Shown in pieces: positions 1 to 10,961 of a stretch of 64,000 nt of DNA. Every line of letters starts with the position of its first letter. Position 1 is the first letter of the stretch. The notes below the pieces were generated by a model. That model searched no databases. It was not told the origin of the DNA and saw only the letters and a program-made list of their open reading frames with translations. A program made the translations under genes and the position numbers. The DNA lies in NCBI RefSeq assembly GCF_038967635.1, contig NZ_CP152413.1, positions 4,840,001-4,904,000 on the forward strand. Reading direction: 5' to 3'. This stretch comes from Bradyrhizobium sp. B124. Lineage in GTDB: Bacteria > Pseudomonadota > Alphaproteobacteria > Rhizobiales > Xanthobacteraceae.

Positions 1-1
1 C

Positions 2-1498
2 GAGCTGATGCGCATCCTGGTCGACCTGCACAATTTCCGCTGGGACGAGGCCTGGAAGATCACCGTCGCCACCCTGTCCTACACCAATCACACCCTGCTG
101 CCGGAAGCGCTCGAGACCTGGCCGGTCGAATTGTTCGAGCGGCTCTTGCCGCGGCATCTCGAGATCATCTACCGCATCAACGTGGCCCATCTCGCGCTCG
201 CCGAGGAGCGCTTCCCCGGCGACATCGAATACCGCGCCTCGGTCTCGCTGATCGACGAGCGCAGCGGCCGCCGCGTGCGGATGGGCCAGCTCGCCTTCGT
301 CGGCTCGCACCGCATCAACGGCGTCTCCGCGATGCATTCCGACCTGATGAAGGAGACCGTGTTCCACGACCTCCATCATCTCTATCCGTCGCGCATCACC
401 AACAAGACCAACGGCATCACCTTCCGCCGCTGGCTGATGCTGGCCAACCCGCGGCTGACCGCGCTGCTGCGCGAGACCTGCGGCGAGGCCGTGCTCGACG
501 ACTTCTCGCTGCTCGAGCGGCTCGAGCCCCACTCGAGCGACCTGGAATTCCAGAAGCGCTTCCGCGACGTCAAGCATCACAACAAGCTGGCGCTGGCGCG
601 GCTGATCGGCGAGCGCAACCACATCAAGGTCGACCCGTCGGCGCTGTTCGACGTGCAGATCAAGCGCATCCACGAATACAAGCGGCAGCTGCTCAACATC
701 CTGGAAACGATCGCGCTGTATCACGCGATGAAGGATGATCCGGCGGCGAACTGGGTGCCGCGCGTAAAAATCTTCGCGGGCAAGGCGGCGGCGAGCTACC
801 GCTACGCCAAGCTGATCATCAAGCTGATCAGCGACGTCGCCGAAATCGTCAACAACGACGCCTCGCTCGGCGGCAGGCTCAAGGTCGCCTTCCTCGCCGA
901 CTACAATGTCAGCCTCGCCGAGGTGATCATCCCCGCCGCCGATCTCTCCGAGCAGATCTCGACCGCCGGCATGGAGGCCTCGGGCACCGGCAACATGAAG
1001 CTCGCGCTGAACGGCGCGCTGACCATCGGCACGCTCGACGGCGCCAATATCGAAATCCGCGACAATGTCGGCGAGGAGAACATCGCGATCTTCGGCCTCG
1101 AGGCCGGCGACGTCATGGTCCGCCGCAAGCAGGGGCTCGATGCCAGCGACGTGATCGGCAAATCGCCGCGGCTCGAGCGCGCAATCCGCGCCATCGAGAG
1201 CGGCGAGTTCTCGCCGGGCGATGCCGCGCGCTTCGCCTCGATCGGGCACGCGCTGCGCTACCTCGATCACTACATGGTCTCGGCCGATTTCGATTCCTAC
1301 TACGACGCGCAGCGCGGCATCGACGCGCGCTGGCAGGTGCCCCCGGCCTGGACCCGCGCCTCGATCCTCAACGTGGCGCGCATGGCATGGTTCTCCTCCG
1401 ACCGCACCATCCGCGAATATGCCGAGGACATCTGGCACGTGCCGGTGCATCCGAGCGCCTCGCCGCAGCTCGACAACCAGCGCGAGGCGAAGGGGTAA
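2..1498 (+). CDS. glgP: Glycogen/starch phosphorylase, C-terminal part (5' end outside window)
   Basis: GlgP releases glucose-1-phosphate from the non-reducing ends of glycogen in the cytoplasm, using pyridoxal phosphate. The reading frame is open from base 2, so the gene starts upstream; about 498 residues, well over half of a usual ~830-residue enzyme, are present. The signature EASGTGNMKLALNGALTIG is intact, and its lysine is the expected Schiff-base residue. Earlier, NKTNGITFRRW and QIKRIHEYKRQLLN are also typical of the family. The protein ends at TAA 1496-1498. A second glycogen gene, glgX, lies far away at 47.9 kb, so the two are not one operon here; the rest of any glg cluster would be to the left. 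The annotated methionine at 8 is internal, not the start. Confidence 0.96.
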   Translation, partial: ELMRILVDLHNFRWDEAWKITVATLSYTNHTLLPEALETWPVELFERLLPRHLEIIYRINVAHLALAEERFPGDIEYRASVSLIDERSGRRVRMGQLAFVGSHRINGVSAMHSDLMKETVFHDLHHLYPSRITNKTNGITFRRWLMLANPRLTALLRETCGEAVLDDFSLLERLEPHSSDLEFQKRFRDVKHHNKLALARLIGERNHIKVDPSALFDVQIKRIHEYKRQLLNILETIALYHAMKDDPAANWVPRVKIFAGKAAASYRYAKLIIKLISDVAEIVNNDASLGGRLKVAFLADYNVSLAEVIIPAADLSEQISTAGMEASGTGNMKLALNGALTIGTLDGANIEIRDNVGEENIAIFGLEAGDVMVRRKQGLDASDVIGKSPRLERAIRAIESGEFSPGDAARFASIGHALRYLDHYMVSADFDSYYDAQRGIDARWQVPPAWTRASILNVARMAWFSSDRTIREYAEDIWHVPVHPSASPQLDNQREAKG

Positions 1499-1580
1499 TC
1501 CCGGGATGCGGAAATCGATTACGTCCGACATCATTGAATCCGGCACGATAGCCCGCGATATAGTCAGTGAACTTCACGCA

Positions 1581-1663
1581 GTCATTGCGAGCGAAGCGAA
1601 GCAATCCATCGCGCGGCTATGCGGATCGATGGATTGCTTCGTCGCTTCGCTCCTCGCAATGAC
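1581..1663. repeat. Long imperfect palindrome (REP-like hairpin) after glgP
   Basis: The arm at 1581-1611 (begins GTCATTGCGAGCGAAGCGA) is the inverse of the arm at 1627-1663 (ends CTCCTCGCAATGAC), apart from a few extra bases in the second arm. The element fills most of the gap between glgP and the thioesterase gene. It has no T-run, so it looks more like a REP-type intergenic repeat than a classical terminator, although it could stabilise the 3' end of glgP mRNA. Confidence 0.8.
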
Positions 1664-1685
1664 GAGCAAGTATTCAAGGTAATTC

Positions 1686-2504
1686 ATGCTCACCAAGGCT
1701 CCGCACCTTTTCGATGAAGCCACCGCTGTGACTGCCGGCGACAGCCGCTGGCAGGGACGAACCAGCCCGGATTACTGGGCGTTCGTCGGCCCGTTCGGCG
1801 GCTGCACCGCCGCGACGATCCTGCGCGCCCTGATGCAGCATCCGCAGCGCGCGGGCGATCCGCTGGCGCTGACGGTCAATTACTGCGCGCCGGTCGCCGA
1901 GGGCGTGTTCGATCTCGATGTCCGCCTAGTCCGGGCCAACCGCTCGAGCCAGCACTGGTCGATCGAGATGACGCAAGGCGGCGGCGAGGTCACGACCTTG
2001 GCGACTGCGGTGTTTGCCGAGCGCCGCCCGTCCTGGTCGCACCAGCCCGCCGAGTTTCCCGGCGCGGTGCCGTTCGAAGAGCTGCGGCCCTATCCGAAGC
2101 TCGCGATGACCTGGGCCAACCAGTATGATTTCCGCTTCGCCGAGGGCGAACCGAAGCTCGGCGGCGGTGCCGCCAAGCAGCCGTCGAGCCCCTATTCAAA
2201 ACTCTGGATCGCCGACCGCGTGCCGCGCAAGCTCGATGCGCTGTCGCTGATGTCGATGTCGGACGCGTTCTTCGGCCGCGTGTTCCACGCGCGGCACGAG
2301 CTGGTGCCGTTCGGCACGGTGTCACTGACGACCTATTTCCACGTCGATGCCGCCGACATGGATGCCGAGGATAGCACCCGCGTGCTCGCCACCGCCGACG
2401 CCAAGATCTTCCACAAGAGCTACGGCGACCAGCACGGCGAATTGTGGTCGCCGTCCGGCCGCCTGCTCGCCACCACGACGCAGATCGCCTATTTCAAGGC
2501 GTAA
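1686..2504 (+). CDS. Acyl-CoA thioesterase family protein (double hotdog, TesB-like)
   Basis: The 272-residue protein fits the tandem-hotdog thioesterases related to TesB / 4HBT_3, which hydrolyse acyl-CoA esters in the cytoplasm. The N-terminal half contains WAFVGPFGGCTAATILRAL and the core strand LALTVNYCAPV, typical of the first hotdog. The C-terminal half has SLTTYFHVDA followed by HGELWSPSGRLLATTTQIAYF, the usual closing strand of the second. The length is normal for the family. The substrate cannot be read from sequence. The gene stands alone between a palindrome and arginase, with ATG at 1686. The family call is good; the exact reaction is inferred. Confidence 0.8.
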   Translation: MLTKAPHLFDEATAVTAGDSRWQGRTSPDYWAFVGPFGGCTAATILRALMQHPQRAGDPLALTVNYCAPVAEGVFDLDVRLVRANRSSQHWSIEMTQGGGEVTTLATAVFAERRPSWSHQPAEFPGAVPFEELRPYPKLAMTWANQYDFRFAEGEPKLGGGAAKQPSSPYSKLWIADRVPRKLDALSLMSMSDAFFGRVFHARHELVPFGTVSLTTYFHVDAADMDAEDSTRVLATADAKIFHKSYGDQHGELWSPSGRLLATTTQIAYFKA

Positions 2505-2612
2505 GCACCACCCGACTATCCACATGGCCGGATTGGACCGGGTTGCCTATTTCAAGGGTTGAGGGAACATTGGCGCGTCGCTTCTGTTCCACGCCTTTGG
2601 GAGCCTTGCCGC

Positions 2613-3590
2613 ATGTCCGAAGCCGACAATTCCAGACCCTCGCGCATCGCCTTGCTTGGCGTTCCCATCGAGATCGGCGCGTCGCAGCCCGGTCCGCTGA
2701 TGGGCCCGGACGCGCTGCGCACCGCGGGCATCGCGCGCCTGCTCGAGCAGCTCGACTTCCGGGTTGACGACCACGGCAACCTTGCGATCCCGGCCGTGGT
2801 CGCCGACGGCCCCGCGCCGGCGAATACCAAATTCTACGACGAGGTGAAGACCTGGACCCGCGCGCTCGCCGAGCGCGCCTACTGGCTGGCGCATTCCGGC
2901 GCGATCCCGATCTTCATGGGCGGCGATCACTCACTGTCGATGGGGTCGATCAACGGCGTCGCGCGCTACTGGCAGGAAAAGGGCCGGCCGCTGTTTGCGC
3001 TGTGGGTCGACGCGCATGCCGACTACAACACGCCGGCCACCACCATCACCGGCAACATGCACGGCATGTCGGCGGCCTTCCTGTGCGGCGAGCCCGGCCT
3101 CGACGACCTGCTCGGCGGACTGCCGCGCGCCTCGATCCCGCCGGATCAGCTCGATCTGATCGGCACCCGCTCGGTCGATCCGCTGGAGCGCAAGCTGCTG
3201 CGGCAGCGCAACGTCTCGATATCAGACATGCGCCAGATCGACGAGTTCGGCGTCGCCGTGCTGACCCGCCGCGTCGTCGAGCGCGTCAGGGCGAAGAACG
3301 GCGTGCTGCATGTCTCGTTCGACGTCGACTTCCTCGATCCGGAAGTCGCGCCCGGGGTCGGCACCACCGTGCCGGGCGGCGCGACTTATCGGGAAGCCCA
3401 TCTCATCATGGAGCTGCTGCACGATTCCGGACTGGTGCGCTCGCTCGATATCGTCGAGCTCAATCCGTTCCTCGACGAACGTGGCCGCACCGCGCGCGTC
3501 GCGGTCGAATTGATCGGCAGCCTGTTCGGCCTGCAGATCACCGATCGGCAGACGCCGAGCAACGCCGTGCTGCCGGAGCTGGGGGAATAG
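2613..3590 (+). CDS. rocF: Arginase (ureohydrolase family)
   Basis: Arginase hydrolyses L-arginine to ornithine and urea with a binuclear manganese centre in the cytoplasm. The 325-residue product carries the full ureohydrolase set: GGDHSLSMG (His106), VDAHADYNTP (Asp133, His135, Asp137) and SFDVDFLDP (Asp237, Asp239). The segment TGNMHGMSAAF and the closing ELNPFLDERGRTARVAVEL favour arginase over agmatinase. I chose ATG 2613 because a TGGGAG Shine-Dalgarno lies about 10 nt upstream and the residues before it (from 2559) look non-coding. A repeat follows the stop, then pckA runs convergently. Other ureohydrolases remain possible, but less likely. Confidence 0.9.
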   Translation: MSEADNSRPSRIALLGVPIEIGASQPGPLMGPDALRTAGIARLLEQLDFRVDDHGNLAIPAVVADGPAPANTKFYDEVKTWTRALAERAYWLAHSGAIPIFMGGDHSLSMGSINGVARYWQEKGRPLFALWVDAHADYNTPATTITGNMHGMSAAFLCGEPGLDDLLGGLPRASIPPDQLDLIGTRSVDPLERKLLRQRNVSISDMRQIDEFGVAVLTRRVVERVRAKNGVLHVSFDVDFLDPEVAPGVGTTVPGGATYREAHLIMELLHDSGLVRSLDIVELNPFLDERGRTARVAVELIGSLFGLQITDRQTPSNAVLPELGE

Positions 3591-3614
3591 CGAATAGCGA
3601 AGCGTACTCCCCCG

Positions 3615-3722
3615 CCCCGTCATCCTGAGGTGCGAGCGGAGCGAGCCTCGAAGGATGCACGGCCCGGCTGGTGGCCGTCGACCCTTCGAGACGGCCGCTT
3701 CGCGGCCTCCTCAGGGTGACGG
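3615..3722. repeat. REP/MITE-like repeat E, copy 1
   Basis: This block starts CCCCGTCATCCTGAGG and ends CCTCAGGGTGACGG, so its ends are inverted repeats. Inside are GTGCGAGCGGAGCGAGCCT and the inverse pair GGCCGTCGACCCTTCGAG / CTCGAAGGATGCACGGCC. The same element, with a ~29-bp insert near its left end, recurs at 11321-11457. Both copies lie just after the last gene of a rightward run. It has no coding capacity. Confidence 0.85.
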
Positions 3723-3764
3723 ATTGAGGGAGTGTCGCGCGGATAGAGGAAGCGAGACCGCAAC

Positions 3765-3791
3765 AAAAAAGGCGGCCACGAGGGCCGCCTT
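3765..3791 (-). terminator. Rho-independent terminator of pckA
   Basis: Read on the minus strand, a 9-bp stem AAGGCGGCC / GGCCGCCTT closes a 5-nt loop and is followed by a T-run. It lies 27 nt past the pckA stop codon, in the right place and orientation to end pckA transcription. Confidence 0.88.
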
Positions 3792-3817
3792 ATCAAATCG
3801 CGTATCGCTTGCGCGAA

Positions 3818-5434
<1,617 letters not shown>

Positions 5435-6314
5435 GAAGAACCTCCTCGAACCCGCGTATCCTTGTTCGCGCGAACATCGCTAGTCGCGCTCCGCCGCGGT
5501 GACCGTCATCAGAACAATATAGCCTCTCGGCCCCGGTCCGGCGACCTAATAGTGGGGATCGCCGGGCTTGCCAAGCCAGTCGAATGGCTTTTGGTTTATT
5601 CCAAGGCGGGCACATCATTGGGCGCAAATACCGCAGCGCGAAACGCTTTCGCTTTGCTTTCGCTTTCTCGTTGTTTTCGCGGCGATCGGGCGACGTTTCG
5701 TCGCCATTCCCGCTGCGAGCAAGGCGTTGCGATGCACAAAGAGTGCCAGCGATTGGCGTGTGTCCGCGCCGGGCAACGCAGCAGGCATGGAGAATGCCGG
5801 GTATGCGTTTCGCGCTGAGGGTGTGTCGTTGCGATGGACCGCCGCGAGTTGACGCTGCGCCGCAGTGCCAAGCCTGTCGTCCACGATCGTGTTGCACGCG
5901 GATAGCACCACTGGGCCGGCGTTGAGCTGCATTCGATCGAGCTCAATACGCCATCGTCGAAGCTGGATGATGACAATGCCCGGCAGCAGCGAATGTTCCG
6001 CAACGCGCGCTGCGTTCGGCGGCAACAGGATCACTGATCGAAGCGAGCGATGGTAACGCAATCACCGCGTTGCACGTGCGCGTCAGCGGTTGAAGCTCGC
6101 GATCCGAGCGATTCTCCGGAGCAGCAACGCCGGAAATTCTCGCAACCGGCATCGCGCCCATCGGCGATGATATCACCGCCGGCACGAAATGATCGCGCTG
6201 TCAGAGACGCAGCACCCGGCCTCGGCAAGCGCGCGCGGAGCCGCACCGTGCGACACCATGCCTCGTTGGGTGCAGCGCCGCCGTTCGGCGCCGGCAGGGC
6301 GTGCTCCCTCCCAC
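5435..6314. other. 880-bp stretch with no gene I can support
   Basis: The region between pckA and the HugZ-like gene has only short overlapping frames on both strands, rich in Arg/Ala, none with a recognisable motif or clear ribosome-binding site. The right end of the minus strand near 5435-5550 must hold the pckA leader and promoter. A purine/pyrimidine-biased run (CGCTTTCGCTTTGCTTTCGC, about 5642-5665) is notable. A non-coding RNA or decayed gene is possible but unproven. Confidence 0.5.
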
Positions 6315-7049
6315 TTATCCCTTGGCGCGCGCCTCGCCGGCGAGCCGCACCAGCATCTTGCGCAGCTCGGTGCCGTTGCTGACACGCTCCGGGAAATCGA
6401 GCCGCAGGGTGTCGCGGCCGGCCTGCATGTCCATGCCCTCGGGGTCGCAGCCGGTGCACAGCCAGTCGGCACTTGGCGCGCCGAGCAGCCGCGTGGCGTA
6501 GAGGTTCATGGCCTCGCGGTGATCCTCGTTCATATGCGCCACCGCGCCCGGCTCGGCCTCCAGCAGCGCTCCGGCACCACCGAGGTCGGTCAGAAACTGC
6601 GCAGGCTTGAGGTCGACAATCCGGCCGAACCCGGCGACCAGATGGGCGTCGCTCGGCCGGATCACGAAAAACGAGAAATCATTAAATTCTACAAAGGCTT
6701 CCGCCGATGGATGAGCGCCAAGGTAGCGCCGGCGGACGAGCTCCTGCTCGGCTTCCGCGACCTCCTCGGCTCGGCCGGCCAGCATGATCCGGGCGCCCTC
6801 CAGCGGATCGCCCTCGGCGCGCTCGTCCAGCATCAGCGACACCCGGTCGTCGGCCAGGATATTCCTGGTGTGCAGCGCCAGCCGGGAAATCAGCAGGATC
6901 GGCGAGCCGTCGGGGTGGCTGGCCAGATTGACCAGCGAGCAATAGGGATCGCCGGAGCCGGCCATCAGCGTGGCGAGCGCGCCCTGGCGGCTGCGGCGGA
7001 GCAGGGAGCGGGCAAGGTGGGCGGGGTCGAAGTCGGCGGTCGGTTGCAT
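6315..7049 (-). CDS. HugZ-family haem/FMN-barrel protein (pyridoxamine-phosphate-oxidase fold plus DUF2470)
   Basis: The 244-residue protein has the split-barrel fold of pyridoxamine 5'-phosphate oxidase-like proteins in its first ~150 residues (GALATLMAGSGDPYCSLVNLA, then SPILLISRLALHTRNI and ADDRVSLML). A C-terminal DUF2470 domain follows, marked by AHMNEDHREAMNLYA. This two-domain layout is that of HugZ/HutZ, haem-binding proteins linked to haem use, and of related flavin-binding proteins of unknown role. No haem-uptake genes are near, so a haem function is only an inference from the family. The gene is transcribed leftward, head to head with chvI across 238 bp. Confidence 0.82.
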   Translation of the reverse strand: MQPTADFDPAHLARSLLRRSRQGALATLMAGSGDPYCSLVNLASHPDGSPILLISRLALHTRNILADDRVSLMLDERAEGDPLEGARIMLAGRAEEVAEAEQELVRRRYLGAHPSAEAFVEFNDFSFFVIRPSDAHLVAGFGRIVDLKPAQFLTDLGGAGALLEAEPGAVAHMNEDHREAMNLYATRLLGAPSADWLCTGCDPEGMDMQAGRDTLRLDFPERVSNGTELRKMLVRLAGEARAKG

Positions 7050-7287
7050 GGGCCTATCAGGTCATTTTGGAGGCGAATCGGGCCGGTTCCCGTTGAAAAA
7101 AGGATCTTTTCTCACGGTCTCAGGGTGCTATATGGGGGTCCAACGCGTGGGTCGCAGAGCGTTTTGCGGAACTCGGTCACACTTCAGCCCAGCTTGCATT
7201 GCTCGTTGACCGCGTTCGAAGCCCATATTCTACGGCGAGTCGCCAGAGTGCCCGCCGTCTAAACCACTCTCATTGTGAAAGCAGCTC

Positions 7288-7989
7288 ATGCCCACAATCG
7301 CCTTGGTCGACGACGACCGCAACATTCTCACGTCGGTCTCGATCGCGCTCGAAGCCGAAGGCTATCGCATCATGACCTACACGGACGGTGCGTCGGCGCT
7401 GGATGGATTTCGCACGTCGCCGCCCGATCTTGCGATCCTCGATATCAAGATGCCGCGCATGGACGGCATGGAAACGCTGCGCCGGCTGCGCCAGAAGTCC
7501 GACCTGCCGGTGATCTTCCTCACCTCGAAGGATGAAGAGATCGACGAATTGTTCGGCCTGAAGATGGGCGCCGACGATTTTATCCGCAAGCCGTTCTCCC
7601 AGCGCCTGCTGGTCGAACGCGTCAAGGCCGTGCTCCGCCGCGGCCAGCCGAAGGATCCGACCGCCGCACCGAAGGAGCCGGATGCCCGGGCGCTCGACCG
7701 CGGCCTGCTGCGGATGGATCCGGAGCGCCACACCTGCACCTGGAAGAACGAGCCGGTGACGCTCACCGTGACCGAATTCCTGATCCTGCAGGCGCTCGCC
7801 ACCCGCCCCGGCGTCGTGAAGAGCCGCAACGCGCTGATGGACGCGGCCTATGACGACCAGGTCTATGTCGACGACCGCACCATCGACAGCCACATCAAGC
7901 GGCTGCGCAAGAAGTTCAAGGTGGTCGACGACGATTTCGAGATGATCGAGACGCTATACGGCGTCGGCTATCGCTTCAAGGAAGCCTGA
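7288..7989 (+). CDS. chvI: OmpR-family response regulator ChvI
   Basis: ChvI is the cytoplasmic DNA-binding partner of the membrane kinase ChvG. In alphaproteobacteria this pair responds to acid or cell-envelope stress and controls exopolysaccharide, motility and central carbon genes. The 233-residue protein has a receiver domain with the acidic pocket Asp8-Asp10, phosphoacceptor Asp52 (LAILDIKMP), Thr79 and Lys101 (FIRKPF). A winged-helix output domain from about residue 135 ends in [18 protein letters not shown] and [12 protein letters not shown]. The chvG gene follows after 104 bp, then PTS genes, the usual order in this group. A possible -10 (TATATG, near 7130) lies upstream, but no promoter is certain. 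Confidence 0.93.
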   Translation: MPTIALVDDDRNILTSVSIALEAEGYRIMTYTDGASALDGFRTSPPDLAILDIKMPRMDGMETLRRLRQKSDLPVIFLTSKDEEIDELFGLKMGADDFIRKPFSQRLLVERVKAVLRRGQPKDPTAAPKEPDARALDRGLLRMDPERHTCTWKNEPVTLTVTEFLILQALATRPGVVKSRNALMDAAYDDQVYVDDRTIDSHIKRLRKKFKVVDDDFEMIETLYGVGYRFKEA

Positions 7990-8093
7990 TCTGCGCTTCC
8001 CGGGCGGCTTGTTAACTGACAGGCCCCGCACGGCTGGGGTAAGCTCGGGCGAGGACCTGCTTCGCGGGACGACATCCATACCAACCGGCAGCT

Positions 8094-9908
8094 TTGCCAG
8101 TGCTTGATCGAACGCAGCTCGAGCAGGGACTGAACACCGAGGACGCGTCACAGCTCCTCGATCAAGAGGCCGTGGCCGACGATTTGGCGCGCGACAAGGG
8201 CTGGCGCCGTCCGCTCGGCTGGGTGCGCCGCGCCGGTCAGTTCTTCTTCGCGCTGTCGTTCTCGAGCCTGACGCGCCGCATCGTCTCGCTCAACCTGGCC
8301 GGCCTCGTCGCGTTGGTCGCCAGCATCCTCTATCTCTCGCAATTCCGCGCCGGCCTGATCGAGGCGCGCACGCAGAGCCTTCTGGTCTATGCCGAGATCA
8401 TTTCGGAGGCGATCGCGGCGTCTGCGACCGTCGAAGGCAATACCGTCACCATCGATCCCGACCGGCTGCTCGACCTCAAGCCCGGCGAGAGCTTCGGTCA
8501 GCCGGATGAATCGGCGGATTTCCCCATCAATCCCGAGCGCGTCGCGCCGACCCTGCGCCGCCTGATCGCGCCGACCAAGACGCGGGCCCGCATCTTCGAC
8601 CGCGATGGCGGCCTGATCCTCGACAGCCGCAACCTGTTCGCGCGCGGCGACGTGCTGCGCATGGAGCTGCCGCCGCCGTCTGAGAAGCCGTCGCTGTATG
8701 AGAAGACCAAGGCCACGATCAAGACCTGGCTCAACCGCGGCGACCTGCCGACCTACCGCGAGCTCGGCCCCGAAGGCGGCAAGGGCTATTCCGAAGTCGC
8801 GCAATCGCTCGAGGGCATGAAGGGCAGCGCGGTGCGCGTCACCGATCGTGGCGCGATCATCGTGTCGGTTGCCGTTCCGGTGCAGCATTTCCGCGCCGTG
8901 CGCGGCGCATTGATGCTGACCACACAGGGCGACGACATCGACCAGCTGGTGATGTCGGAGCGACTCGCCATCCTCAAGATCGGCGGGGTCGCATCCACCG
9001 TCATGATCATGCTGTCGCTGCTGCTGGCGAGCACGATCGCGGGCCCGGTGCGACGGCTCGCCGAAAGCGCCGAGCGCGTCCGCAACCGCATCCAGACCCG
9101 CGTCGAGATTCCCGACTTCACCGGACGCCGCGACGAGATCGGGCATCTCTCGGGCGCGCTGCGCGACATGACCAACGCGCTCTACAGCCGCATCGAGGCG
9201 ATCGAGATGTTCGCCGCCGATGTCGCCCATGAGCTGAAGAACCCGCTGACCTCGCTGCGCTCGGCGGTCGAGACGCTGCCTTTGGCGCGCAACGAGAACA
9301 GCCGCGCGCGGCTGCTCGCCGTGATCGAGCATGACGTCAAGCGGCTCGATCGCCTGATCTCCGACATCTCCGACGCGAGCCGGCTCGACGCCGAATTGCA
9401 GCGCCAGGATATGGCACCGGTCGATCTGCGCCGGTTGCTGACCACGTTGACCAGCGTCGCCAACGAGACCCGGCTCGGCCACGACGTCACCGTCGAAGCC
9501 CGCTTCGAGGGCCGCGGACCGACCGACACGCTCTCGGTGCCCGGCCATGATTCCCGGCTCGGCCAGGTGATCTCGAACCTGCTGTCGAACGCGCAATCGT
9601 TCTCCAAGCCGGGCGACAAGGTGCGCATCATCTGCCGCCGCACCCGCGGCGAGGTCGAGATCGTGGTCGACGATGACGGGCCCGGCATCGGCGAGGACGC
9701 GCTGGAGCGGATCTTCGAGCGCTTCTACACCGACCGCCCGCACCAGGGCTTTGGCCAGAACTCCGGCCTCGGGCTTTCGATCTCCAAGCAGATCATCGAG
9801 GCGCATGGCGGACGCATCTGGGCCGAGAACCGCGCGGGCCCCGCGGACGAAGACGGCAAGCCCACCGTCGCCGGCGCGCGTTTCGTGGTCAGGCTGCCGA
9901 CACTATGA
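8094..9908 (+). CDS. chvG: Membrane sensor histidine kinase ChvG
   Basis: ChvG autophosphorylates and passes phosphate to ChvI. From a TTG start at 8094 the product has 604 residues: a cytoplasmic N-terminal tail, a transmembrane helix at about 64-82, a periplasmic sensor of ~210 residues, a second helix near 298-320, HAMP, the H-box FAADVAHELKNPL with His379, and a catalytic domain with the N-box (ISNLLSNAQSF), DDGPGI and GLGLSISKQIIEAHGG. The start is uncertain: there is no strong Shine-Dalgarno, and GTG 8100 is an alternative. The stop overlaps the hprK start by 4 nt (ATGA), suggesting coupled translation. ExoR, the periplasmic inhibitor known in Sinorhizobium, is not in the window. Confidence 0.92.
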   Translation: MPVLDRTQLEQGLNTEDASQLLDQEAVADDLARDKGWRRPLGWVRRAGQFFFALSFSSLTRRIVSLNLAGLVALVASILYLSQFRAGLIEARTQSLLVYAEIISEAIAASATVEGNTVTIDPDRLLDLKPGESFGQPDESADFPINPERVAPTLRRLIAPTKTRARIFDRDGGLILDSRNLFARGDVLRMELPPPSEKPSLYEKTKATIKTWLNRGDLPTYRELGPEGGKGYSEVAQSLEGMKGSAVRVTDRGAIIVSVAVPVQHFRAVRGALMLTTQGDDIDQLVMSERLAILKIGGVASTVMIMLSLLLASTIAGPVRRLAESAERVRNRIQTRVEIPDFTGRRDEIGHLSGALRDMTNALYSRIEAIEMFAADVAHELKNPLTSLRSAVETLPLARNENSRARLLAVIEHDVKRLDRLISDISDASRLDAELQRQDMAPVDLRRLLTTLTSVANETRLGHDVTVEARFEGRGPTDTLSVPGHDSRLGQVISNLLSNAQSFSKPGDKVRIICRRTRGEVEIVVDDDGPGIGEDALERIFERFYTDRPHQGFGQNSGLGLSISKQIIEAHGGRIWAENRAGPADEDGKPTVAGARFVVRLPTL

Positions 9909-10345
9909 GCGACAATTCAAGCGTGCACGCATCCGCCGTTCTTGTCGGCGAGCGTGCGGTGCTGATCCGCGGCCCTTCGGGCGCGGGCAAGTCGCGCCTG
10001 GCCTTCGATCTGATTCTCGCCGGGCGCACCGGAGCGCTTCCGCCGGCCATTTTGGTGGGGGATGACCGTGTCCATCTCGACACAGCCGGCGAACAATTGT
10101 GGGTTCGCCCAGCACAGCAATTGGCCGGTCTGATCGAGATCCGAGGCCTCGGAATCCGCCATTGTCCATTCGCAGGCGAGGCCGTGGTCGGCTTGATCGT
10201 CGACCTTGCTGCCGACGATGCCGAGCGGCTGCCGCCGCCCGAGGCGCTCAAGATCCGCCTAAATGGTGTTTCAATACCGCGAATTCCCGTGCCGGCTGGC
10301 TTCCAACCCCTGCCGCTGGTTGTCGCTGCGCTGACGACAACCTGA
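9905..10345 (+). CDS. hprK: HPr kinase/phosphorylase, short alphaproteobacterial form
   Basis: HprK phosphorylates and dephosphorylates a serine of HPr, linking energy state to the nitrogen-type PTS. This 146-residue protein is only the C-terminal catalytic domain of the Gram-positive enzyme, which is normal for alphaproteobacteria. The P-loop GPSGAGKS is at about residues 23-30, and the HprK signature region reads LIEIRGLGIRHCPF. The first codon overlaps the chvG stop. The targets, an EIIA protein and HPr, are encoded just downstream, so substrate and enzyme share one transcription region. Confidence 0.92.
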   Translation: MSDNSSVHASAVLVGERAVLIRGPSGAGKSRLAFDLILAGRTGALPPAILVGDDRVHLDTAGEQLWVRPAQQLAGLIEIRGLGIRHCPFAGEAVVGLIVDLAADDAERLPPPEALKIRLNGVSIPRIPVPAGFQPLPLVVAALTTT

Positions 10346-10559
10346 AAGTTCATGTTCCCGTAATCTTGCGGCCAATTGTGAGAAGGGAATTGGTAACCAT
10401 ATCACATCCACTATCGCGTCGGATTTTGCCGGCGCAGCCTCCCCTCTCTACCGCCAGGAACCGGGAGACTAGCCAAGATGCCCTCTTGCGCAGGGCCTCT
10501 GGATGGTCAAAGTGGCGCGTTCGTGCGGTGCACCAAAGGGCGCCCGCGAGGAGTTTCCG

Positions 10560-10961
10560 ATGATTGGTCTAGTGCTGGTGACCCATGGGCGCCTTGCTGA
10601 CGAGTTTAGAGCCGCGCTCGAACACGTCATGGGTCCGCAGAAACAAATTGAAGCAATTACGATCGGGGCCGAGGACGATTCCGATCTCTGTCGAAGCGAC
10701 ATCATCGAGGCGGTGAATCGCGTCGATAGTGGCGACGGCGTTGCGATCCTCACCGACATGTTTGGCGGCACGCCGTCGAACCTTGCGATCTCCTGCATGA
10801 GCCGCCCGAAGGTGGAAGTGCTCGCGGGCATCAATCTTCCCATGCTGGTCAAGCTTGCCAAGGTTCGCGAGGAGCGTTCGCTGCCCGACGCGATCGCGAT
10901 GGCGCAGGAAGCCGGCCGCAAATACGTCACCATTGCCAGCCGCGTTCTCGCAGGCAAATGA
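10560..10961 (+). CDS. PTS EIIA component, mannose family (regulatory PTS)
   Basis: The 133-residue protein is a mannose-type EIIA, which accepts phosphate from HPr on a histidine near the N-terminus. His9 in MIGLVLVTHGRLADEF is that residue, and ILTDMFGGTPSN is the family's second conserved motif. No sugar permease (EIIB/C/D) is nearby. As in other alphaproteobacteria, it is thus likely the end of a regulatory phosphorelay, not of sugar transport. ATG 10560 is preceded by GCGAGGAG; the longer frame from 10503 would delete that logic. The stop overlaps the HPr start by 4 nt. Confidence 0.9.
   Translation: MIGLVLVTHGRLADEFRAALEHVMGPQKQIEAITIGAEDDSDLCRSDIIEAVNRVDSGDGVAILTDMFGGTPSNLAISCMSRPKVEVLAGINLPMLVKLAKVREERSLPDAIAMAQEAGRKYVTIASRVLAGK

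Noticed and set aside
8148..9806. 552-residue frame antisense to chvG
   Set aside because: Same antisense composition; chvG motifs are complete on the plus strand.
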